The position numbers were made by a program, and so were the translations under genes. DNA of 54,180 nucleotides. Source: JACNIZ01 sp964344765. Lineage in GTDB: Bacteria > Planctomycetota > UBA1135. The stretch lies in the NCBI GenBank assembly GCA_964344765.1, contig CAYFOM010000033.1, forward strand, positions 1-54,180, in the 5' to 3' direction. This document shows positions 6,693 to 15,253 of this stretch, one piece after another (position 1 is the first letter of the stretch; each line of letters starts with the position of its first letter). The notes under the pieces are model-generated. The model ran no database searches, was not told the DNA's origin, and was given only the letters and a program-made list of their open reading frames with translations.

Positions 6693-9320
6693 TTAAGCGG
6701 CCGGCCGCTTGCTCTTCATCCACTTATGAAGCATGCGCACCAGCTTCTCTTGCTTGACAGGCTTGGTGATGTAGTCATCCATACCCGCATCCAAGCAACG
6801 CTGACGATCTCCGGCCAGCGCATTGGCGGTCATTGCCACCACCGGAATGGTGTAGCCGCGACGGCGCAATTCGCCGACCGCTTCGTAGCCGTCCATCTCG
6901 GGCATTTGGCAATCCATCAGGATCAGATCGAAGTCCATCGTCGACGCCTGCTCCACCGCCTCGCGACCGTTTTCGGCCAGGTAAACGGTGACACCAAGTT
7001 TCTCCAGCATGCGGCGGGCGACGACTTGATTCACGCGGTTGTCCTCGGCCAGCAAAATGTGACGCCCGTCAAAATCGATAACCTGTTGCTGTTCTCGCTC
7101 GGGCTCGGCACTTTGAGTCCGACGTCCGAGCATGTCGGAAATCGCCGCCTTCAAATGCTCGCTGCGCACCGGCTTGGTCAGTTTGTAGCTGAGCAAATCT
7201 TTGATCTGATCTTCTTCGCGCACGCGCAGCACCATCGACGTCAGCATCGCAATGCGCAGGTCCTCAACCTCGGTGTAACGCGCCATTTTTTCGACCAACT
7301 CCACACCGGTCATGCCCGGCATTTGGTAATCGACCAGAGCTAACTGGAACATGGTTCCGGCCTGGCGATGGCGCACCAGAGTTTCCAGCGCGGTCGGTCC
7401 GTCGGCGGCAAGCGTGACCTTCATACCCCAACGCGACAGCTGCGACGAAAGAATGGCGCGGTTGGTCGCGTTGTCGTCGACGACTAAAACGCGCACGTCT
7501 TGGAAACGATCGTGGCGACGGGGTTTGGCCTCGCGGGCCCATTCCGGAACCTTGAGGTCTAACTCGAAGTAGAAGGTTGTGCCCTTGCCGACTTCCGAAT
7601 CCAACTTCAGCTCGCCGCCCATCAGCTCGACCAGACGGCGCGAAATGGTCAAGCCCAATCCAGTGCCGCCAAATTTACGCGTGGTCGAATTATCGGCTTG
7701 AGCGAAGGAATCAAAAATCTTGGCGCAAGCTTCGGGCTCGATGCCGATGCCGGTGTCCTCGACCCTCAGCATCAGCTTGACGCGATCGTCGACCATGCCG
7801 CGAGTCTTCACCGCAACACGCACTTCACCCTCGTTGGTGAACTTGACCGCGTTGCCGATCAAATTGGTCAGCACCTGGCGCAGACGAACCGGATCGCCGA
7901 TGACCTCTTGCGGCAGATCCGGGTCGATGTCGAGGATCATTTCCAAGTGCTTGGATTGCACCTTTTCCGCCAAAACTTCGGCGATATCAGCAACGGCATT
8001 TCCTAGGTCGAACGGCAATTCTTCCAGATCAATGCGTCCGGCCTCGATCTTCGAAAAGTCCAGAATGTCGTTGATGATGCCAAGCAACAGCTCGCCAGAA
8101 CTGCGAATAATGCCGACGGCATGTTGCTGCTCACCATCCAACTTGGTGTCTTTGAGCAAATCGGTCATTCCGATCACACCGTTCATCGGCGTGCGGATTT
8201 CATGGCTCATGTTGGCCAAAAATTCGCTCTTCGCCCGGCTTGCTTCCAACGCCTTGTCGCGGACTCTCTCCAACTCCGAAGTTCGTTCTTGCACGCGGTT
8301 TTCTAACGACGCATTCAACTCACGCAACTCACGCCGCGATTGATCCACCGCTTCCACCGACTCGCGCATGGTTTGATCCAACACTGCCAATTCGCCGTCG
8401 GATTCGGGCAGTTCCGGCGGCAATTCGGAGCGATCGCGGTAGGCGTCGACCAGGCGCATCAGCGCGTGGACTTGTTTGAGTACGCTGGTTTTGAGTCCTA
8501 GCCAGATCGCCAAAATCAACGCGATTTCCACGACTAAGAGCAGCTTGACGATTCCCCATGCCGACGCCAACGCCGGTGCAATAATGCGCGATTCCGGCCG
8601 CTGCAGCAGGATTTCCAACGGCAGCGTTCCTAATGAGGATCCCACGTCGTAAGTGGATTCGTCATGGCGCGGACCGCGCGAGAACAGCACGTTGCCGGCT
8701 TTATCTCGCAGCAACACCGACGCGTCGGGCACGTCCATGACGACGTGATTAAAGCTGGGTCCAAATACACCATATGGATTCAAAACGATCGAACACGTCG
8801 CTTTGATTTGGCCATTGTCATGATGGCGCGAATAACGCAACCGACCATCATCCAGCTTGACCATGCTGATGCCGTGTTCCAAAGTTTGCGGCCACCAAGC
8901 TTGGCCTTTGAGCTGGCGCGGTTTCAGGGTGCGGAAGCCGTCTTCGATGGCGACGATGCGGTCACCGTTGCCGTCGTAAATTTCGAGTAAGACTAGTTCG
9001 GATAGCGCTGCGGTTTGGCTTTGCGCTCGCTCCTCCAACTCCAAACGGAATTCTTCGGCGCGGCTGTTAAGGCCGCCGAGTTGAAACATTAGGTAGTCGG
9101 ATAGATCCTTCTGCCGCAAAACCTCGGCGGTAATCTGCCCCAATCGCTTGACCGCTTGATCCGAAAGAATCTTGGTCAACTCAGCATTGGATTGCAGTTC
9201 GTCGCGAGCGGTGCGAATGGCGTTATCGCGTGCCGAGTCATACGAAAACCAGCCCAAGCAACCGACCAATGCGGTTGCCGGGACCATGATCCGGAAGACT
9301 AACTTACTTGCGAGTCCCAT
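6693..9320 (-). CDS. Hybrid sensor histidine kinase with two receiver domains
   Basis: The 875-residue BarA-like hybrid kinase has an N-terminal membrane helix (about residues 9-25), a periplasmic sensor region to about 255, and a second helix (about 257-275). A coiled linker leads to a HisKA domain with the phospho-acceptor His373 in MSHEIRTP. The HATPase domain shows an N-box near LIGNAVKF and G-boxes DTGIGI and GGTGLGLTISR. Two receiver domains follow, with phospho-acceptor Asp664 (LVDYQMPG) and Asp803 (LMDCQMPEMDG). There is no HPt domain, so a separate phosphotransfer partner would be needed. The start codon overlaps the end of the upstream binding-protein gene by 17 bases, which argues for translational coupling and a shared signal. 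Confidence 0.93.
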   Translation of the reverse strand: MGLASKLVFRIMVPATALVGCLGWFSYDSARDNAIRTARDELQSNAELTKILSDQAVKRLGQITAEVLRQKDLSDYLMFQLGGLNSRAEEFRLELEERAQSQTAALSELVLLEIYDGNGDRIVAIEDGFRTLKPRQLKGQAWWPQTLEHGISMVKLDDGRLRYSRHHDNGQIKATCSIVLNPYGVFGPSFNHVVMDVPDASVLLRDKAGNVLFSRGPRHDESTYDVGSSLGTLPLEILLQRPESRIIAPALASAWGIVKLLLVVEIALILAIWLGLKTSVLKQVHALMRLVDAYRDRSELPPELPESDGELAVLDQTMRESVEAVDQSRRELRELNASLENRVQERTSELERVRDKALEASRAKSEFLANMSHEIRTPMNGVIGMTDLLKDTKLDGEQQHAVGIIRSSGELLLGIINDILDFSKIEAGRIDLEELPFDLGNAVADIAEVLAEKVQSKHLEMILDIDPDLPQEVIGDPVRLRQVLTNLIGNAVKFTNEGEVRVAVKTRGMVDDRVKLMLRVEDTGIGIEPEACAKIFDSFAQADNSTTRKFGGTGLGLTISRRLVELMGGELKLDSEVGKGTTFYFELDLKVPEWAREAKPRRHDRFQDVRVLVVDDNATNRAILSSQLSRWGMKVTLAADGPTALETLVRHRQAGTMFQLALVDYQMPGMTGVELVEKMARYTEVEDLRIAMLTSMVLRVREEDQIKDLLSYKLTKPVRSEHLKAAISDMLGRRTQSAEPEREQQQVIDFDGRHILLAEDNRVNQVVARRMLEKLGVTVYLAENGREAVEQASTMDFDLILMDCQMPEMDGYEAVGELRRRGYTIPVVAMTANALAGDRQRCLDAGMDDYITKPVKQEKLVRMLHKWMKSKRPAA

Positions 9321-10284
9321 TCGTCGACTTATCCTTCTCCCTCAATGGAATTCTGAGTTTGGCTTTGCGCACTAACGCGTCTTTATTGGTCACTTTGACG
9401 TTGTTCGCCCAATGCTTGTAATTCAGCGCCAAGATGTAACCGTTCGCCAAATTCACTGTTCCTTGGTCATGCACAACTTGCTGACCTTCCGCACCAAGCA
9501 ACCAATCCAAAAACGCATGTTGCTCGGCTGACAGGATCTTCGGGTGGGCAAGATAAAGGGGTCGGAAGTACGGATACCGACCTGATGCAATGTTCTTCAT
9601 CGACGGCTCAACACCGCCCACCTTCAGCACTTTTAATTCACGCAACTTGGCACTGGAAATACCGGTCACCGCAATGCCGTTCACCGTTTCTTCCAACAGC
9701 TCTTCGACCGGCCCACTGCTTTGCAAACGAATCACATGCTTGCCGTAATCGGCATCAGCATTGCCGAAGATCAGCTTGCGCGTCATATACCCCACACCCG
9801 ACGTCTTGCCTTTGCGTGCAACAGTGACGATGCGCCCCGGCTTACCGCCGAGTTCACTCCAGTCGGTGATCTTTTGCTGGAGCACATCTTTGAGTTGCGC
9901 CGGGGTAATCGATTCCAACGGGTTATCCGGGTGAACCACAACCACCAACGCGTCCCAAGCCACCACCGTTAAATCCAACGGCATCTTGTCTTCGTTGCGC
10001 GAGCTCAAGCAAGCTCGGCACGTGCCGCCAAAGTCGGCGCCGCCTTGGCCGGCTGCCTCGATACCCAATGTGGCACCGCCGCCGGTCAGCCGAATTTGAA
10101 TCCCGGCTTTTTCGCTGTAGACCTCGGCGCAGCGTTCCATGAACGCTTTTTTGGTAATCCCACAGCCTCGCCAGCTGAGAGTGGGTTCGGACGGATCTTG
10201 TTGTGGGGCAGCAACTAACGCACTGCTAAGAAGTAGAAAAGACAACAAAACCCTAAAGTAGTGGACAGGGCATCGAGAAGACAT
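9304..10284 (-). CDS. Periplasmic phosphate/anion-type substrate-binding protein
   Basis: The 326-residue secreted protein has the PstS-like type II binding-protein fold. Evidence is a signal peptide after the ATG at 10284 (residues 8-27), the anion-loop motif LTGGGATLGIEAAGQGGADF, VVVVHPDNPLESITPAQLKD, and the later GKPGRIVTVARKGKTSGVGY segment. Cysteines in GGTCRACLSS and the preceding WRGCGITKKAFMERC are unusual for PstS and may bind or cross-link. The gene overlaps the hybrid kinase by 17 bases and no ABC transporter genes follow. A sensory role, presenting ligand to the kinase's periplasmic domain, is therefore inferred rather than uptake. An upstream in-frame start at 10344 is less likely because it would precede the signal peptide by 20 residues. 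Confidence 0.8.
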   Translation of the reverse strand: MSSRCPVHYFRVLLSFLLLSSALVAAPQQDPSEPTLSWRGCGITKKAFMERCAEVYSEKAGIQIRLTGGGATLGIEAAGQGGADFGGTCRACLSSRNEDKMPLDLTVVAWDALVVVVHPDNPLESITPAQLKDVLQQKITDWSELGGKPGRIVTVARKGKTSGVGYMTRKLIFGNADADYGKHVIRLQSSGPVEELLEETVNGIAVTGISSAKLRELKVLKVGGVEPSMKNIASGRYPYFRPLYLAHPKILSAEQHAFLDWLLGAEGQQVVHDQGTVNLANGYILALNYKHWANNVKVTNKDALVRKAKLRIPLREKDKSTNGTRK

Positions 10285-10349
10285 TGCAAAGTTAGATCGG
10301 TATTGGATGGCTAAGGACTTTAGCCATTTCGCGGTCGTCGGCATGCGCC

Positions 10350-10355
10350 TAAACT
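10350..10355 (+). promoter_or_regulatory. -10-like hexamer TAAACT, 6 bases before the ATG at 10362
   Basis: TAnnnT-type hexamer placed as at other starts in this window, implying a leaderless transcript for the methyltransferase gene. Confidence 0.35.
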
Positions 10356-10361
10356 GCTGCT

Positions 10362-11144
10362 ATGGACGGGGATAAATTCAGCGCGATCGGTCATTCCGGG
10401 ATGGATTTTTGGAATCCGGTCAGCGGCGAGGTGATCGACGGTTGGATCAATGGCTTTGCTTTATCGCCAACTGACCAGGTTTTGGATGTGGGTTGCGGAC
10501 GCGGTGAATTGCTGCGCCGCCTGCATCAGCACCATAGATGTACCTGCATAGGAGTGGAATCTTCAGCGCGCGCACTCGCCGCCGGAGGTTCGGAGCTGAC
10601 TCGTGAACACGCTGACGCCACCGCATCCGGCGAGTTGGAATTCCGTCGGCAAAAGTTTGCCGCCGATGATTTTGCCGCGGAGCAATTTCGTGGAATTGCG
10701 TGCATAGGCTCCACCCATGCCGTCGGCGATTTGGACCAATGTTTGTCGGTCTTTGGCAACCTGCTGCAAGCCGACGGCTGGCTATGGTTGGGCGTTGGTT
10801 ATTGGCAGCGCGATCCGGATCAACCGTACTTGGATTTTTTGCAGTGCTCGCGCGAGGAAATGCGCAGCCATGATGAAACGATCCGTCAGTTTGAAGACGC
10901 TGGCTGGAGGGTTGTGCAACACCACCTGACCACTTCAAGTGAGTGGAGTCGTTATGAGGATGGTTACGCCGACAACATCGAAAAATACATCGCCGCCCAC
11001 CCGGACGATCCAGAGCGAGCAGCGATGCAAACGCGAATCAAAAATTGGCGGAGCGCCTATCTGCAATGGGGTCAATCGACCCTGGGTTTCGGACTTTATC
11101 TCCTACAGAAAAACGCTGCCGCCAGCCCCACAATTAAGGAGTGA
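10362..11144 (+). CDS. Class I SAM-dependent methyltransferase
   Basis: The 260-residue Rossmann-fold methyltransferase has motif I VLDVGCGRGELL near residue 42, an acidic residue closing strand 2 (CIGVESSARAL) and a post-I segment with the expected strand/helix spacing. The C-terminal part carries aromatic residues (WLWLGVGYWQRDPDQPYLDF) and a second half with a conserved-looking EWSRYEDGYADN stretch. Small-molecule methylation is likely; the substrate is unknown. It is divergent from the binding-protein gene and convergent with the FG-GAP gene, which it overlaps by 11 bases (TTAAGGAGTGA carries both stops). Confidence 0.85.
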   Translation: MDGDKFSAIGHSGMDFWNPVSGEVIDGWINGFALSPTDQVLDVGCGRGELLRRLHQHHRCTCIGVESSARALAAGGSELTREHADATASGELEFRRQKFAADDFAAEQFRGIACIGSTHAVGDLDQCLSVFGNLLQADGWLWLGVGYWQRDPDQPYLDFLQCSREEMRSHDETIRQFEDAGWRVVQHHLTTSSEWSRYEDGYADNIEKYIAAHPDDPERAAMQTRIKNWRSAYLQWGQSTLGFGLYLLQKNAAASPTIKE

Positions 11145-14100
11145 TCGTGACGAATGTGGACTCGCTTTGGCGATCCACCAGGTGCCAGTCGCGCCAGAAC
11201 ATCGCCACTTCGTAAACGCCTGGCTGCACGTTCGCCGGCACGGTGAAAGTGGTACCCAACACGCCGTTCTCGTCGGCTCCCAACAGCGGACCGAAATACA
11301 CCGGGCCGCCGCCCAGCGGGTTGCCGTTGATCGAGACCACTCCTAAGTAGCCGTACGATCGCGTGCTATTGGATTGGAAGGTAAAGCGAAGCGAATCGCC
11401 GCGAGCCACCGAGTTCAGAGATGCCCACAGGCTATGACTGATGCGGCCGTTGACCACGGTGATCTTGCCGCGGAACTCTTCCCAACCGGAAACGAACCAG
11501 TTATCCCAACCGCTCAGCAAATCCGATAAGCCATCTCCATTGAAGTCGCCTGCGCTTGGTCGCGGCATGTGGATGTTTTGCCTATCGCCAAAGCTGCGGA
11601 ATACCGGTCGTGCGAGCTCGTCGCCTTCGAAGGCGAACCCACCCGAGAAAATGACTGATTCTTGCTGGTTGGGAAGATCGCGGCAGGAGCCGGCGCCAAC
11701 CGCGACGTCGGCGATCAGGTCGCCGTCGAAGTCTTCGATGACCTTCATATCGGCACCGATATATTTGGAGTCGGGGATGGTCAGCAATTCAATTGCTGCA
11801 GGATCAAAGCCATTGGTTAAGCCGCGCATCACGGTGATGGTCTTGCGGCCATAGCTTGTTTCGTCGAAATAAACCAAATCGGGAATGCCGTCTTGCGGCA
11901 GCGACAAGTCTTTGCCGCCGGCGAAGCTCCTGCCGATGGACGCTCCGCGGGCGGTGCCGGTGATTTCCCAATCCGAAGTGTCGGAGGTCGTGCTGACTCC
12001 GTTGTTGTAGCCGCTGGTCGCGCCCATCCACATCTTCAGCGAACCGGCAGTAAAGATTCCGTTGACGCGTTTCAACGGCGCGCCGATCAGAATTTCATTG
12101 CAACCATCGCCGTTCAAATCGCCGGCGCTGCCGATCTTGCGGCCAAAGTTTCCGTATGTGTTGAGCGCACTTTCATGCACTTGCCAGTCGGCGTTGGTTT
12201 CAGTTCCGCTCGCGCCTCCCAACGGACCCAGCGGGCCGCCCATCCATAAATAAACCGCACCGGGGATGTCGTACGGTGCATTGGGAAGGATATCGGTGTA
12301 AGCGTAACCCCATGCACCAATGGCAATGTCGTCGTATCCGTCGCCATTGATGTCGGGCAGAATGAGCCCCGTCTTGCCGAAGTGAGTCGGCCCGGTAAGG
12401 GTTTGATTGGCCTCCCACGCAGCAACCGGAATGATGCCGTTGCTGGAACCGTTAAACAGTTGCGCACCGCCGGGGAAAATTTCCATCGGCCAAACGTGGC
12501 CGTTGCGGCGATGGCCGTGGTAATTCACCAGCAGTTCCTCGTAGCCGTCGCCGTTGACGTCGCCGGTGCTGAGGCCGATGGGGTACAGCGATTGAGCGTG
12601 GGTTAGCGGGAAGACTGTGTTGGGAGTTGCCGGCAATCCATTTGCACTGCCGCGGTAGATCGACACAGAGCGGTTAGGCATGAACGAACCGTCGGAAATG
12701 GCCAAGTCCTCAAATCCGTCACCGTTGAAATCGCCGGCCGCCTGAGCCCTGCCAAGGCTTTCATTCAACTGACCTTCCAAACTCCAATCGGGAAGCGTGT
12801 TCGGCGAACTCGAGCACGGCGGCCCCGGCGTATCAAACAAAAGCACACGACCGACGTCGTGCAAACCGCCGACGTCGTACAAGCTCATGCCGATGGCCAA
12901 CGCCGCCGTTTGATCGCCTTGCGGATCGCCGACCGCGCGAACCACTCCGCTCGACATGCCGCTGGTTTGGTCATTCACCCAAGTCCAGTCCGGGGTGACG
13001 TCAATGGGTGCGGCGGTTTCCCAGTTGCCGAAGTACACCTCGACCTTGCCGACGAGCGGAGCTCCGTTGGTGATGGAGTAAGAATCCGACATCACCGCCA
13101 AGTCGACGGCACCGTCGCCGTCAAAGTCGCCGGTTTGCAGGCATGATCCGAAGCGGTAAAAGTTCGAGTCGTGATTGCTTAATCCCCAATTGCTCGGCTC
13201 CATGCCGTTCGGCCCGCCTTTCAACATCAGGATGGGCTCTTTGTTCCCGCCCATCCAAGTGTTGGTGTACGAATAAACCACATCGTCGTAACCATCGCGG
13301 TCGAAGTCGGCGGCTGCCAGATCATCGGGGCGGTTCAATGCGGTGGTTCCCAGGATCATGCCGTAGCTGTTCGCCAAATTGGCGTCGGGTCCATTGGCGC
13401 CGCCGATGACGAAGTAGTACACACCTAGGCTGGTCGGTTGCGAAGGCTCATTCGCGGCGTAAAGCGCAAAATCGGCGTAACCGTCGCCGTTGATGTCGCC
13501 GAGCGGATCGATGCGGTCACCCAGATAAGCATGGTGCACATTGCCGATCGCTTCCCAACCGCTTTCGGCCGGTCGGGCAGGTGCGCCCGGCGCCGGCGTC
13601 GGCAGTCCGGCCGCCGAACCGTAATAAAGCAACACGGCTCCTTCGTAGGTGCGACCGGAATTTGGCGTGGTGTAGTGCTTGGCGCGAATCATCAGGTCAT
13701 CAAAACCATCACCGTTGACGTCGCCGACCCCGTTCACGCCTTCGTCATCGCCAATCCCCCAATAAATGGAATCGCCTTCCATAAACCAATCGGCATCGGC
13801 GCAGCGCGCATCGACACCGTTGTGAAAACCGCTGCTGGACCCATAAAAGACCGCAATCTCTCGCCCACCGACGGCCACCGCCATGTCGGCATAACCATCC
13901 CCGTTGACGTCGCCGGCTGCAGCCACACGACGGATGTCAGACGCAGAACCTTGGTTGGGTCGCAGCGTCCATGACACGGCCTTTTCAAATCCGTCGATGG
14001 TTCCACGGTGGATTTCGACCATGCCGAACACGCTGAACTGCGGGTCGCGCACCAACGCAGTGAACACCGCCATGTCCGGATAACCGTTGCCGTCGATGTC

Positions 14101-14307
14101 GCCCAAGCCGACGATTTCACGTCCATGCCATACGCCGACGCCGGAGCCGGTGGTTTCCCACTCCGGCGTATCGGAAAGGCGCGAGCCGAGTTGGGCGCTA
14201 GCCGGTGAAGGCGTCGCGGCGCTGGCCAAATCGGCGGCGTGGGATGCCGTCGGCAGTGCGCATAGGGCGGCGGCTGCGGTGAGGAGATGGCGGATTGACA
14301 GGTTCAT
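11134..14307 (-). CDS. Large secreted FG-GAP/integrin-alpha-like repeat protein
   Basis: The 1057-residue protein has a signal peptide (residues 1-24, ending ASHAA) and about 13 FG-GAP repeats carrying the calcium-loop signature D-x-N-G-D-G, such as DINGDGYPDMAVF, DVNGDGFDDLMIRA and DLNGDGCNEILIGA. It should fold as one or two seven-bladed propellers in the integrin-alpha style, outside the cell. The final ~100 residues form a beta-rich domain (NSTRSYGYLGVVSINGNPLG and onward) without calcium loops. Adhesion or a structural surface role is inferred from the family. A few repeats are degenerate (LPQDGIPDLVYFD, DFDGDLIADVAVG), suggesting older copies. It starts 73 bases from the divergent tryptophan operon. 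Confidence 0.9.
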   Translation of the reverse strand: MNLSIRHLLTAAAALCALPTASHAADLASAATPSPASAQLGSRLSDTPEWETTGSGVGVWHGREIVGLGDIDGNGYPDMAVFTALVRDPQFSVFGMVEIHRGTIDGFEKAVSWTLRPNQGSASDIRRVAAAGDVNGDGYADMAVAVGGREIAVFYGSSSGFHNGVDARCADADWFMEGDSIYWGIGDDEGVNGVGDVNGDGFDDLMIRAKHYTTPNSGRTYEGAVLLYYGSAAGLPTPAPGAPARPAESGWEAIGNVHHAYLGDRIDPLGDINGDGYADFALYAANEPSQPTSLGVYYFVIGGANGPDANLANSYGMILGTTALNRPDDLAAADFDRDGYDDVVYSYTNTWMGGNKEPILMLKGGPNGMEPSNWGLSNHDSNFYRFGSCLQTGDFDGDGAVDLAVMSDSYSITNGAPLVGKVEVYFGNWETAAPIDVTPDWTWVNDQTSGMSSGVVRAVGDPQGDQTAALAIGMSLYDVGGLHDVGRVLLFDTPGPPCSSSPNTLPDWSLEGQLNESLGRAQAAGDFNGDGFEDLAISDGSFMPNRSVSIYRGSANGLPATPNTVFPLTHAQSLYPIGLSTGDVNGDGYEELLVNYHGHRRNGHVWPMEIFPGGAQLFNGSSNGIIPVAAWEANQTLTGPTHFGKTGLILPDINGDGYDDIAIGAWGYAYTDILPNAPYDIPGAVYLWMGGPLGPLGGASGTETNADWQVHESALNTYGNFGRKIGSAGDLNGDGCNEILIGAPLKRVNGIFTAGSLKMWMGATSGYNNGVSTTSDTSDWEITGTARGASIGRSFAGGKDLSLPQDGIPDLVYFDETSYGRKTITVMRGLTNGFDPAAIELLTIPDSKYIGADMKVIEDFDGDLIADVAVGAGSCRDLPNQQESVIFSGGFAFEGDELARPVFRSFGDRQNIHMPRPSAGDFNGDGLSDLLSGWDNWFVSGWEEFRGKITVVNGRISHSLWASLNSVARGDSLRFTFQSNSTRSYGYLGVVSINGNPLGGGPVYFGPLLGADENGVLGTTFTVPANVQPGVYEVAMFWRDWHLVDRQSESTFVTITP

Positions 14308-14366
14308 GGCTGCTAAAAGGCCACCACGATGGGATCGCTACAAAAACTCGTATTTTTGGGCGCCGG

Positions 14367-14372
14367 TATAGT
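14367..14372 (+). promoter_or_regulatory. -10-like hexamer TATAGT ahead of the tryptophan operon
   Basis: It lies 8 bases before the ATG at 14381. It argues against the in-frame TTG at 14372, which would sit at the edge of the promoter. No obvious operator palindrome is visible in the 73-base divergent region. Confidence 0.45.
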
Positions 14373-14380
14373 TGGAGGCC

Positions 14381-15250
14381 ATGAGCCAGCGACTAGCAGA
14401 TTACGACCGCCTGAAGCTCGAGGAGCTGAACTACAACAGCTACCTCAAAGTGCCGGAACTCACTTCCTTGCAACACCTTAGGAGTGATCCGATGCACCAT
14501 GACGAGATGTTTTTCATCGTCATCCATCAGTCGTTTGAGCTGTGGTTCAAAGAGATGCTGCACGAGGTCGATTTGCTGGCGCAAAATTTCGTCCGCGGCG
14601 AGGTGGCGCGCTCGCTGAAGGTGCTGAAGCGGGTGCAGGCGATCATGACTTGCCTGACCCAGCAAATTCAGCTGCTCGGCACGCTGACGCCGGAAGAATT
14701 CGCCGGTTTCCGTGAGGCGCTGGGCACCGGGTCCGGCTTCCAATCGGTGCAATTCCGCGAGATGGAATTCGCCTGCGGGCAGCGCGATCCGTGGTTCTTC
14801 CAATTCTTCGAGGCTCGCCCCGAGGAAAAAGCTCGCTTGGAAGCACGTTTCAACAGCCCATCGCTGTACGACTACTTCCTGCGCGCGATGGCGGCCGAGG
14901 GCTTCGCCGTACCCGCCGAGGTTTTGAACCGCGACCTGAATCAGACTCACCAAATGAATGATCAATTGGTGGAACTGTTCCAGCAGCTCTACCAAAACCC
15001 CGGCGACGGCTACCACTGGCTGCTCGCCGCCGAAGCGCTGCTCGACTTGGATACCGAATGGTCGAACTTCCGCTCGGCGCACATTCTGATGGTGTCGCGC
15101 ACCATCGGCGGCAAGAAAGGAACCGGCGGCTCCAGCGGCGTGCCGTTTTTGGAGTCACGCCTGCCGCTGCGCTTCTTCCCCGAGCTGTGGGAAGTACGCA
15201 ACGCCGACTGGAGTTCTGCCCGCAATGGTGCCGTCGCCAACGCCGATTGA
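14381..15250 (+). CDS. kynA: Tryptophan 2,3-dioxygenase
   Basis: The 289-residue heme enzyme opens the indole ring of L-tryptophan to N-formylkynurenine. Family landmarks: LNYNSYLKVPELTSLQ near the N-terminus, HHDEMFFIVIHQSFELWFKE (active-site helix and substrate contacts), GFQSVQFREMEFACG, and the C-terminal heme-pocket region WSNFRSAHILMVSRTIGGK followed by KGTGGSSGVPFLESRL. Length matches bacterial TDO. I start at the ATG at 14381 instead of the TTG at 14372. It is the first gene of an eight-gene catabolic operon (plus one inserted gene); the formamidase that uses its product is the last member, KynB at 22833. Confidence 0.95.
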   Translation: MSQRLADYDRLKLEELNYNSYLKVPELTSLQHLRSDPMHHDEMFFIVIHQSFELWFKEMLHEVDLLAQNFVRGEVARSLKVLKRVQAIMTCLTQQIQLLGTLTPEEFAGFREALGTGSGFQSVQFREMEFACGQRDPWFFQFFEARPEEKARLEARFNSPSLYDYFLRAMAAEGFAVPAEVLNRDLNQTHQMNDQLVELFQQLYQNPGDGYHWLLAAEALLDLDTEWSNFRSAHILMVSRTIGGKKGTGGSSGVPFLESRLPLRFFPELWEVRNADWSSARNGAVANAD

Positions 15251-15253
15251 GTG

